A DNA stretch of 7,210 nucleotides from the NCBI GenBank assembly GCA_003133505.1, contig PKXT01000319.1, positions 5,908 to 13,117 of the forward strand. Direction: 5' to 3'. The notes below the pieces were generated by a model, which saw nothing but the letters and a program-made list of their open reading frames with translations, searched no databases and had not been told where the DNA came from. Positions 1-5,817 of the stretch are shown here, one piece after another (positions within the stretch are counted from its first letter, which is position 1; the number at the start of each line of letters is the position of its first letter). This DNA is from Acidobacteriota bacterium (lineage in GTDB: Bacteria > Acidobacteriota > Terriglobia > Acidiferrales > UBA7541). The translations under genes and the position numbers were made by a program.

Positions 1-936
1 GGAGACTCGGTGGTGGAAGCGGCGCAGGTTCAACCCGGCCAGGTCATGAATATAAAGATGGAGGAATTGCTGGCCGCGAGCGGCCGGAAGAACAATGAAG
101 TGCTTTCCTTTGGAATTGAGGGAATCGGGACAACGCAGGAACTGTTGCTCTATAAGGAGAAAGTAAGGCAGTTTCATCCGGACCTTGTTGTGCTCATGTT
201 CGTGGACAACGACATCATGAACAACTCGTCCACGATACAGCCAAAGGCCTATGGAATTCGCACATGGTATGCGCCCTACTACAATCTGGGGCCGAATGGC
301 GGGCTAGTCTTCCAGCCGGTGCAGCGCGACGCGCTGTGGCCGGTAGGGTCATTCCTCGAAAGACATTTTCTCCTCACTTACTACATAGAACACGCCGCGG
401 AGCGCATCAATATCGGAAACAGCAAGTGGCAGGGCCTGCCGCTGGAGTGGCAGGTTTACGCTACGCCAGAGGACCCGGAATGGTCCAATGCCTGGACTGT
501 GACCGAAAGGGTGCTCAAACTGATGCAGGACGCGGTGGCGGGGGATGGGGCGAAGTTCGTCGTGATCAAGCATCCGTCCTTCAGCGATATTGCGCCGGAC
601 TGGCGCGAACGATTCGAGAAGAGTATGGGGACGATTCCGCCGAACCTTGATCCTGCTACAGTGCAGCGGGGGTTACAGGATATTTCCAAGCGGGACAATA
701 TTCCGATTGATTTTATGGCGCCGTATATGCAGGCCTACCGCGACAGCCATCATCTGCAATTCCCCTACTTTTCATACACGTGCGAGACACACTTCGCGCC
801 GCTTGGGCATGAAGTCGCGGCCGAGGCCATTATTCAGGATCTCGCTGCGCGCCATTTGCTCCCGCCTGCCAATTCACCGTCAGCGACGTCAATGCCGCCA
901 AACCCACGGACGTCCAATTCAGCTCCGACGCAATAG
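1..936 (+). CDS. SGNH/GDSL-type hydrolase, 5'-truncated by the window
   Basis: The reading frame is open from base 1, and its first three codons read Gly-Asp-Ser, the block I nucleophile motif of SGNH/GDSL esterases and acyl hydrolases. The gene therefore starts upstream, and the GTG at base 10 is internal. Counting residues from base 1, further family features are the Gly-rich stretch SFGIEGIGTTQE (about 36-47), the hydrophobic strand PDLVVLMFV leading into D-N-D with Asn at 70 (oxyanion block III), and E-T-H-F-A-P-L-G-H near 262-270 (block V, His at bases 790-792). In block V the usual acid Asp is Glu. A Pro/Ser/Asn-rich tail of about 25 residues ends the protein. By family it should hydrolyse or transfer an ester or acyl group, often on cell-surface glycans; the substrate cannot be read from sequence. 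The missing N-terminus would show any signal peptide or membrane anchor. The fold assignment is good; the specific activity is unknown. Confidence 0.8.
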   Translation, partial: GDSVVEAAQVQPGQVMNIKMEELLAASGRKNNEVLSFGIEGIGTTQELLLYKEKVRQFHPDLVVLMFVDNDIMNNSSTIQPKAYGIRTWYAPYYNLGPNGGLVFQPVQRDALWPVGSFLERHFLLTYYIEHAAERINIGNSKWQGLPLEWQVYATPEDPEWSNAWTVTERVLKLMQDAVAGDGAKFVVIKHPSFSDIAPDWRERFEKSMGTIPPNLDPATVQRGLQDISKRDNIPIDFMAPYMQAYRDSHHLQFPYFSYTCETHFAPLGHEVAAEAIIQDLAARHLLPPANSPSATSMPPNPRTSNSAPTQ

Positions 937-946
937 AGGGATGGCG

Positions 947-1627
947 CTATGCCTGACGCTTGTAGGCGCTGACCAGCCTGGAGATCAATACCGCCAGATA
1001 GAGAATCCCGAGAATAGCCTCGATAACCGACAGGGAGCGCGCCTGAGGGGAAACAGGGACCATGCCCGCCGCGCCAAGCGAGGTTATGATCGCGAAGCTG
1101 TAATAAACGAAGTCGAACCGTTCGGGAACGGTGTGCAAATTGCTCAGCGGATTAAGGTAGAAGGCCCCGTGCTGAAGCGCAGCCACCATTCCATACGCGC
1201 TGGCAAAGCTGAATCCCACCAGCAGATAGATGCACAGCGCTCCGAAGATGGTCTCCGATTTAGGCTCCTCCTTCGTGAAAACGCGGCGGAAGATGATAAC
1301 CACCACAAGCACGTCGAAAGCGAAGCTTAGGGCAGTATTGAAAAGCGGCAGGAAGCGTACACCCATTACATCCACCCGAAGAGGAACCATGCGCTCAAAC
1401 AGGGCCGGGATGGCCAGCAACAGCGCCGCGATCAGGATCGTGCGCCGCATGCTGATTACATAAACGGTAAGTAAAATGCCGGCGCTCCCCGCCACGCGAA
1501 AGATGAAATAGCCGACTGTGCCCTCGCGCACGAAGGGATAAAATACAAGAGACGCCATCAGGTAAAGGAAAAGGAAAAAGAACCTGTGCCCGTTGAAGGC
1601 CGTCCAGTTTCGGTGGGATGCCGCCAT
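947..1627 (-). CDS. Ion-channel (Ion_trans_2-like) membrane protein with degenerate selectivity filter
   Basis: This 226-residue protein is very hydrophobic. Likely membrane segments lie near residues 15-32, 37-57, 62-78, 94-114 and 126-149, followed by a re-entrant pore stretch (about 171-191) and a last helix (199-221). The last third follows the two-helix potassium-channel module: FDFVYYSFAIITSL, filter region, PVSPQARSLSVIEAILG, ILYLAVLISRLVS. In potassium channels the filter is TxGYGD; here residues 182-189 (bases 1061-1084) read TSLGAAGM, so the Tyr-Gly-Asp core is missing. The fold assignment rests on the flanking helices. Potassium selectivity is doubtful; it may pass other ions or be non-conducting. 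No cytosolic RCK or cyclic-nucleotide domain follows. The ATG at 1627 lacks a well-placed ribosome site (GAGG is about 17 nt upstream). The 3' end faces the hydrolase gene 10 bp away. Confidence 0.75.
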   Translation of the reverse strand: MAASHRNWTAFNGHRFFFLFLYLMASLVFYPFVREGTVGYFIFRVAGSAGILLTVYVISMRRTILIAALLLAIPALFERMVPLRVDVMGVRFLPLFNTALSFAFDVLVVVIIFRRVFTKEEPKSETIFGALCIYLLVGFSFASAYGMVAALQHGAFYLNPLSNLHTVPERFDFVYYSFAIITSLGAAGMVPVSPQARSLSVIEAILGILYLAVLISRLVSAYKRQA

Positions 1628-1835
1628 GTCAGTGAAGATTACGCCTCGTGGGCCGAGTTTATTTGTTCAGCGCTAAATCGCTAATTCGAACTAGAAAATT
1701 CCGCCGCGCAGTAACATATACTTGGTCGAGCTGTTATGCAACGGCAAAGCGGGAAGTGACCTGGCGCGCGGAAAGTCCGCGGAATTTGGTTGGACAAGAA
1801 ACGTGACATTGAGGGCGCCTTCCCCCAAGGCCGCG
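1628..1835. other. Intergenic region with small inverted repeats
   Basis: This gap separates the DppC-type permease from the channel gene, both on the minus strand. It holds a perfect 9-bp inverted repeat, AAATTCCGC at 1696-1704 and GCGGAATTT at 1779-1787, and a 5-bp hairpin at 1768-1780 (GCGGA-AAG-TCCGC). A further stem-loop lies just after the permease stop (1817-1831). A minus-strand TAAACT, about 30 bp upstream of the channel ATG, could serve as a -10 box, but no good -35 accompanies it. I see no coding potential and no recognisable RNA family. Confidence 0.4.
1817..1831 (-). terminator. Possible stem-loop after dppC-type gene
   Basis: Five nucleotides past the permease stop codon, the minus strand can fold GCCTT-GGGGG-AAGGC, a 5-bp stem with a 5-nt loop. 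No run of U follows, so it is a weak candidate for an intrinsic terminator and could equally be an mRNA-stabilising hairpin or chance. Confidence 0.2.
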
Positions 1836-2696
1836 CTACCTCAAAATATTCAGCACCATAAGTTCGGAGCGTAGGCGAGGATCAAGCCAGTCGCGGAGAG
1901 CGTCACCGAGCAGGTTAAAGGCAAGCACGGCCAAAGCAACAGCGAGGGCGGGGAAAATGGCGAGATGGGGGGCATCGAAGATGTGGCTGCGCGCGTCGTT
2001 CAACATGCCTCCCCAACTGGGCATGGGCGCGAGGACTCCCAGTCCCAGAAAGCTGAGAGTAGATTCGGCAAGAATCGCACCAGCGAGAGCGGTGGTGGCC
2101 TGCACTAGAATCGCGGGGAGGATATTGGGCAGGACGTGGCGGAACAGAATGCGCCCGCCTGAAGCGCCCAACGCGCGAGCCGCGGCGATGTAATCCAGTT
2201 CGCGGACTTTCAGCAATTGGGCCCGAGCGAGGCGCGCATAGCCCGCCCACCCAGTGACAATAAGTGCGATGATAACTTTGCCGATGCCCGGCCCTAGAAA
2301 CGCCGCCAGCGCAATGGCCAGCAAAATCCCCGGAAAGGCAAGAAAGGCATTGAGAATGAGAATATTGACGACGCCATCCAGCCGTCCGCCAATGTAGCCT
2401 ATCAGCGAACCGATTCCCACGCCAATCAGTCCGCTGCCCAGCACCACCGAAAAGCTGACAAACACCGAGACGCGCGCCCCGAAAATAACTCGCGAGAGAA
2501 CGTCGCGGCCAAGTTCGTCCATGCCCATCCAATGAACGAAACTGGGCCCAGTGAGGCGCATTGGCAAATCCTGTGATGCGGGATCATAGGGAGCAATCAG
2601 AGGCGCGGCGATTGCGACAAAGACAAGGAACGCCGAGAGCGCGAAGCCCACGCGTCCCCACGGGCTGTGACGAAAAAACTCGCGCAGCCCTTTCAC
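1836..2696 (-). CDS. DppC/OppC-type ABC transporter permease
   Basis: This is an inner-membrane permease subunit of the peptide/nickel (Dpp/Opp) ABC importer family, 286 residues, normal length. A short cytosolic N-terminus precedes the first membrane helix (about 16-36), then the family signature HWMGMDELGRDVLSR (55-69), several more helices, and the EAA loop that docks to the ATPase (168-190, D-Y-I-A-A-A-R-A-L-G-A-S). The end carries the typical GDALRDWLDPRLR (264-276) plus a 10-residue tail. The start is GTG at 2696, with GAAGG about 10 nt upstream; no other start codon exists in this frame between it and the upstream gene. The GTG overlaps the stop of a 25-codon ORF (GTGA). It lies 70 bp after the DppB-type gene and is probably co-transcribed with it. 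No ATPase or binding-protein gene follows, so the substrate (peptide, nickel or other) cannot be inferred. Confidence 0.92.
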   Translation of the reverse strand: MKGLREFFRHSPWGRVGFALSAFLVFVAIAAPLIAPYDPASQDLPMRLTGPSFVHWMGMDELGRDVLSRVIFGARVSVFVSFSVVLGSGLIGVGIGSLIGYIGGRLDGVVNILILNAFLAFPGILLAIALAAFLGPGIGKVIIALIVTGWAGYARLARAQLLKVRELDYIAAARALGASGGRILFRHVLPNILPAILVQATTALAGAILAESTLSFLGLGVLAPMPSWGGMLNDARSHIFDAPHLAIFPALAVALAVLAFNLLGDALRDWLDPRLRSELMVLNILR

Positions 2697-2770
2697 GCGA
2701 GATCGGCCTTCGCATATGCGGGATCTGTTTTCATCGGCGCAAGGCCAGCTTTCGCCCGTGACGGCTTCAT
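2693..2770 (-). CDS. Possible 25-residue coupling micro-ORF between permease genes (or frameshift remnant)
   Basis: An ATG at 2770 overlaps the stop of the DppB-type permease (ATGA). The frame runs 25 codons, with a Lys/Ala-rich product beginning MKPSRAKAGLAPMK, to a TGA at 2695-2693 that overlaps the GTG start of the DppC-type permease (GTGA). It thus fills the gap exactly, with a 4-nt overlap on each side, as expected for translational coupling. Alternatively, it is the true N-terminus of the DppC protein: basic, cytosolic-looking tails of this size are common before the first helix, and a -1 shift at the TGA would join the frames. It has no ribosome site of its own. No known family is recognised. 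It may also be chance. Confidence 0.35.
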   Translation of the reverse strand: MKPSRAKAGLAPMKTDPAYAKADLA

Positions 2771-3684
2771 GACAAGCGAACGCGCGGATCGGCAGCGGCG
2801 TAGAGCAAATCGGTGAGCAAGTTCACCAACACATAGCACAGAGTGGTAACCAGAATGCAGCCCTGCAAGAGCGGATAATCGCGCGCATCAATGGCCTGTA
2901 CGGCGAGGCGGCCGATTCCCGGCCACGAGAAAATTGTTTCGGTGACGATGGCGCCAGCAAGGAGCGTCCCCAACTGGAGGCCGAGGATCGTAAGAATCGG
3001 GATCAGACTGTTGCGCAAGGCATGGCGAATCAGTACAGCGGCTTCGGAAAGACCCTTGGCGCGGGCGGTGCGGACGTAGTCGCTGGCCAGTTCCTCCATT
3101 ACCGTGGCGCGAACCATGCGGGTAAGAATCGCTGCCAGCGCGGCGCCCAGGGTGAACGCTGGGAGAATGATGTGGGTAAAGCCGCCGCGACCGGAAACGG
3201 GAAGCCATCCCAGCGAGACGGAAAAGATCAAAATCAGCAGGGGGCCGAGCGCGAAATTGGGAACGGAGAGGCCGAATAAAGTCAGAACGGAGACGGTGTG
3301 ATCGGTGACGCTGCCGGGGCGATGCGCCGCGAGCAATCCAGCGGGCAAAGCGATCCCGATACAAACGCAGAGACCGGCGAAAGCCAACTCCAGCGTGGCA
3401 GGCAAATGCAGTGCGACGATGCGTTCGACAGGGGCATGGAAGCGGAAAGAAGTGCCGAGATTGCCGCGCAAAGTATGGGCCAGATAATCGCCATATTGGG
3501 CGAGGAGAGGGCGGTCCAGTCCCAGGGCATGTCTCACGCGGATGACATCGGCGGGGCGCGCGCTTTCGCCCAGCATCTGCTGAACAGGATCGCCGGGAAC
3601 AATGTGTACCAGCAGAAAAACCATGGTGAGAATCAACCACAGCGCTGGAATGGTGGAGAGAACGCGGCGAGCGATGAATCGCAT
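2767..3684 (-). CDS. DppB/OppB-type ABC transporter permease
   Basis: This is the partner inner-membrane permease of the Dpp/Opp family, 305 residues from the preferred start. It opens with MRFIARRVLSTIPALWLIL, the standard family N-terminus whose first helix spans about 8-28. It then has V-P-G-D-P (29-33), the periplasmic L-G-L-D-R-P-L-L-A-Q-Y segment (54-64), multiple helices, the EAA loop (202-229, D-Y-V-R-T-A-R-A-K-G-L), and the signature ETIFSWPGIGRLAVQAIDARDYP (249-271). I chose the ATG at 3684 because it overlaps the previous gene's stop as TGATG and has GGGGAG about 10 nt upstream. A TTG at 3702 would add six residues but sits on top of that ribosome site. It should form a heterodimeric channel with the DppC-type protein. 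Translational coupling to the CorC-type gene implies one operon. Confidence 0.93.
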   Translation of the reverse strand: MRFIARRVLSTIPALWLILTMVFLLVHIVPGDPVQQMLGESARPADVIRVRHALGLDRPLLAQYGDYLAHTLRGNLGTSFRFHAPVERIVALHLPATLELAFAGLCVCIGIALPAGLLAAHRPGSVTDHTVSVLTLFGLSVPNFALGPLLILIFSVSLGWLPVSGRGGFTHIILPAFTLGAALAAILTRMVRATVMEELASDYVRTARAKGLSEAAVLIRHALRNSLIPILTILGLQLGTLLAGAIVTETIFSWPGIGRLAVQAIDARDYPLLQGCILVTTLCYVLVNLLTDLLYAAADPRVRLS

Positions 3685-5150
3685 CAGGATTTCGCTCCCC
3701 AATCGGCGCCAGACTTGCCTCTCGTGCCTGATGGCGCTGGCGATTGGGCTTCGGAATCCGCGCGGGAAGCGCGGACAGAGGCGGAGGAAGAATCGGACAA
3801 GGGAGACGAAGGCATTGCAGGAGCCGCATCGTCCTGCCGCAGGATGCGGACGCGCGAGACACGGCGGTGGTCCATTTCGACGACGGTAATGCGATAGCCA
3901 GCCTCTTCAAAGGATTCCCCACCCCGCGGAATGAAACCGAGATGGGCCAGCACAAAGCCGCCCACGGTTTCGTAGCCGGTATCGTCGGGCAGCACAATGC
4001 CAAATTGCGAATCGAGATCCCGGACCTTCAGTGACGCGTCGAAAATCAGCGAGCCATCGGGCAGTTTTTGCGGCAGCCGGACGACGTCAAATTCATCATG
4101 AATCTCGCCGACCATTTCCTCCAGGATATCTTCGAGCGTGACCATGCCGAGGATGCTGCCGAATTCGTCCACGACCATGGCCAAGCCCACACGGCGAGTG
4201 CGAAATTCGACCAGCAATTCGCTGGCTGGCTTGGTTTCGGGAACGATCAGCGCTTCGCGGAGCATGGAGCGCAAATGAAAATCGGCGCCGGGCAATCCCC
4301 GGCCCGCGCGGCGAAGGCGATCGGCAAGAGCCCACATTAAATCTTTTACGTGAAGAAAGCCGAGGACGTGGTCGAGGCTGCCTTCGTAAATGGGAAGGCG
4401 GGAGCGCTGCGTGGTGGTGAAAAGCCGGAGCGCTTCCTCAAGAGAGGCAGTGACGGGTAGCGCATGAACGTCGGGACGCGGGACCATGATTTTTTTTACG
4501 GGCACTTCGCGCAATTCGATGACGCGCTGCATCAGAGTTTGCTCACCCGCCTGGAGGACCCCGCGCTCGCGGGCCTGGTCAATCAAAGCCTGCAGCTCCT
4601 CGGCAGAGCGAATGTAGGAATGCGCTTCCATGGAAGGCACGCCCATCGCGCGGACGGCGAGATCGGCAAGCCCGTCCAATGCATCAATGGCCCACGCGAA
4701 AGTATGAAGGAACCAATAAAATGGGCGGGCGATCAGGAGAGCGACGCGCTCGGCGCGGGCGAGGCTGATGGTTTTGGGGACCAGTTCGCCAAGAACGACC
4801 TGGAAAATCGTGAGCAAACCAAATGCCGCACCCAGAGCGAGCGTGTGAGCTGCGAGGCCAGATGCGTGACCCGGAAGAAAAGTGAGCGAGCGCTGGAGGA
4901 CTCCACCGAGAGTGACTTCACCGATGTAGCCAAGAGCCAGACTGGCAAGAGTGATGCCGACTTGCACTCCGCTGACCACGCGGCTCATGTCGCCGAGCAA
5001 TTCTTCAAGCAGGCGAACGCGGGGGTCATTGGGCGGGGCCATCTCGCGCAAACGCGAATGGCGTACGGCGACAAGCGAAAATTCGGCCGCCGCGAAAAAG
5101 GCGTTAACGCCAATCAGAAAGAAAACCGCGAATAAAGCGGGCAGAAACAT
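3684..5150 (-). CDS. CNNM/CorC (HlyC-like) family membrane protein with DUF21 and CBS domains
   Basis: The protein has 488 residues. The DUF21 membrane domain spans about 1-180, with NAFFAAAEFSLV (16-27) and G-E-L-V-P-K-T (121-127), both family hallmarks. A CBS pair follows (about 215-350), including P-V-K-K-I-M-V-P-R (217-225) and VVDEFGSILGMVTLEDILEE (326-345). A CorC_HlyC domain covers about 360-440. Such proteins are linked to magnesium/cobalt transport or efflux; the older 'hemolysin' label is historical. The last 48 residues (bases 3687-3830) form a Ser/Ala/Arg-rich, probably disordered tail. The ATG at 5150 has no clear ribosome site, but an extended -10 box lies so close that the transcript would be almost leaderless. 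The stop overlaps the next gene's ATG, so it heads an operon with two peptide-type permeases, an unusual partnership. Confidence 0.92.
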   Translation of the reverse strand: MFLPALFAVFFLIGVNAFFAAAEFSLVAVRHSRLREMAPPNDPRVRLLEELLGDMSRVVSGVQVGITLASLALGYIGEVTLGGVLQRSLTFLPGHASGLAAHTLALGAAFGLLTIFQVVLGELVPKTISLARAERVALLIARPFYWFLHTFAWAIDALDGLADLAVRAMGVPSMEAHSYIRSAEELQALIDQARERGVLQAGEQTLMQRVIELREVPVKKIMVPRPDVHALPVTASLEEALRLFTTTQRSRLPIYEGSLDHVLGFLHVKDLMWALADRLRRAGRGLPGADFHLRSMLREALIVPETKPASELLVEFRTRRVGLAMVVDEFGSILGMVTLEDILEEMVGEIHDEFDVVRLPQKLPDGSLIFDASLKVRDLDSQFGIVLPDDTGYETVGGFVLAHLGFIPRGGESFEEAGYRITVVEMDHRRVSRVRILRQDDAAPAMPSSPLSDSSSASVRASRADSEAQSPAPSGTRGKSGADWGAKS

Positions 5151-5154
5151 TCCG

Positions 5155-5167
5155 GCTAGATTCTAGC
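5155..5167. repeat. 13-bp perfect palindrome at the CorC-type gene start
   Basis: GCTAGA-T-TCTAGC is a perfect 6+1+6 inverted repeat, four bases upstream of the ATG on the minus strand. It overlaps the proposed -10 box, so it could be an operator. It could also be chance. Confidence 0.35.
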
Positions 5168-5168
5168 A
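5160..5168 (-). promoter_or_regulatory. Possible extended -10 promoter for the CorC-type operon
   Basis: Read on the minus strand, bases 5168-5160 are TGCTAGAAT, i.e. TGn followed by a five-of-six match to TATAAT. No -35 box is evident at 16-18 bp, which extended -10 promoters can do without. Transcription would start near 5153, leaving only a few bases before the ATG at 5150. This fits the absence of a ribosome site. Confidence 0.35.
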
Positions 5169-5252
5169 GGGGTTAGGGTGTAGTTTGTGAGGTTTGGATA
5201 GAACAGGTACACGCCGTACTGGATCGCCATCTGCTGCGCCAACGATAAGCAA

Positions 5253-5281
5253 TTGCACGGCTGAGCAGCGTGATTTAGACT
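5253..5281 (+). promoter_or_regulatory. Possible sigma70-type promoter for xseB cluster
   Basis: TTGCAC (5253-5258) and TAGACT (5276-5281) are separated by 17 bp. The -35 match is weak (TTG only) and the -10 match is four of six. The predicted start near 5288 lies about 42 nt before xseB. It is the best pair I found in the divergent region, but not strong. Confidence 0.3.
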
Positions 5282-5297
5282 TCAAGAGAGAATGGGG

Positions 5298-5333
5298 ATG
5301 ATTAAGAAGACGGCCACGGCGGGAGAGATATGA
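5298..5333 (+). CDS. Possible 11-residue leader ORF overlapping xseB start
   Basis: ATG at 5298 is preceded by AAGAGAG at a spacing of about 7 nt. The frame encodes MIKKTATAGEI and stops at a TGA that overlaps the xseB ATG (ATGA, 5330-5333). An in-frame ATG at 5292 would add two residues. The arrangement could couple translation into xseB. It is short enough to be chance, and no attenuator structure is visible. Confidence 0.22.
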   Translation: MIKKTATAGEI

Positions 5334-5716
5334 GCGGCGAACAAAATGCAGCGCAGAATGCGGCGGAATTGAAGTCCGAGCAGACGTCTCCCAAAGGCGG
5401 AGCTTCAAGTGCTAAGGGCGATGTGACGGGCGTCAAAGGGAGCGCGACCGCTGCGAAGAGCGAAGCGGCGCAGGGGAAGGGCGATTTCGAGCGTTCGCTC
5501 AAGCGGCTGGAAGAGGTGGTGAAGCGCCTGGAAGGCGCGGAGCTGTCGCTGGCCGACGCGATGAAGTTTTTCGAGGAAGGAATGAAGCTGTCGCAGGAAT
5601 GCCAAAAGCAGCTTGAAGAGGCCGAGGGCCGCGTGGAAATTTTGTTGCGTAAGACAGACGGAAAGCTGCAGCCGGAGCCGTTTCGGGCAAGCCAAGCGGA
5701 AAGTCCCAAGCCCTAG
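5330..5716 (+). CDS. xseB: Exodeoxyribonuclease VII small subunit
   Basis: XseB is the small subunit of exonuclease VII, which with the large subunit XseA degrades single-stranded DNA in the cytoplasm. The 128-residue protein has the family core at about 51-108: DFERSLKRLEEVVKRLEGAE, then LSLADAMKFFEEGMKLSQEC, then QKQLEEAEGRVEIL, a two-helix coiled hairpin. The usual family length is about 60-85 residues. Here residues 1-50 are an Ala/Lys/Ser/Gly-rich low-complexity extension and 109-128 a Pro-containing tail. The ATG at 5330 is supported by GGGAGA a few bases upstream; an internal GTG near 5421 is a poorer alternative. It heads a + strand cluster with the prenyl synthase 101 bp downstream. 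XseA is not in the window. Confidence 0.88.
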   Translation: MSGEQNAAQNAAELKSEQTSPKGGASSAKGDVTGVKGSATAAKSEAAQGKGDFERSLKRLEEVVKRLEGAELSLADAMKFFEEGMKLSQECQKQLEEAEGRVEILLRKTDGKLQPEPFRASQAESPKP

Positions 5717-5773
5717 CAGTTATTCAAGAACATCTCCCTGAACTTTCAAATATTCCAAATGCATTGAAGGTGC

Positions 5774-5791
5774 CCACTGATATATTAGTGG
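5774..5791 (+). other. Hairpin between xseB and the prenyl synthase gene
   Basis: CCACTGATATATTAGTGG folds into a 5-bp stem (CCACT/AGTGG) that continues through a G-U and an A-U pair, leaving a 4-nt loop. No U run follows, so an intrinsic terminator is unlikely. It may influence mRNA processing or be the site of a dyad-binding regulator. It lies 27 bp before the chosen start of the next gene. Confidence 0.3.
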
Positions 5792-5817
5792 CGTGCCTGT
5801 GTAGCGGATCCAATACG

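Noticed and set aside
590..1330. 246-codon + strand frame running through the hydrolase end and opposite the channel gene.
   Set aside because: Arg-rich translation without motifs, overlapping two genes with clear family features.
1764..1781. GCGGAAAGTCCGC resembles the conserved GAGGAAAGTCCGGGC of bacterial RNase P RNA.
   Set aside because: The gap is only 208 bp, the other conserved RNase P blocks are not present, and the match is explained by a local 5-bp hairpin.
3685..3702. TTG start adding six residues to the DppB-type permease.
   Set aside because: It overlaps the likely ribosome site; ATG 3684 gives the standard N-terminus and a TGATG coupling.
3298..3897. Long + strand open frame antisense to the DppB- and CorC-type genes.
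   Set aside because: It lies opposite two clearly recognisable membrane protein genes; its hydrophilic, motif-free translation is what the reverse strand of such genes gives.
4464..5135. 223-codon + strand open frame antisense to the CorC-type gene.
   Set aside because: The DUF21 membrane domain on the other strand is unmistakable; this frame has no recognisable domain or ribosome site.
5764..5817. TTG start adding 18 residues to the prenyl synthase.
   Set aside because: No ribosome site, the added residues run through a hairpin-forming intergenic stretch, and family similarity begins at the ATG 5818.
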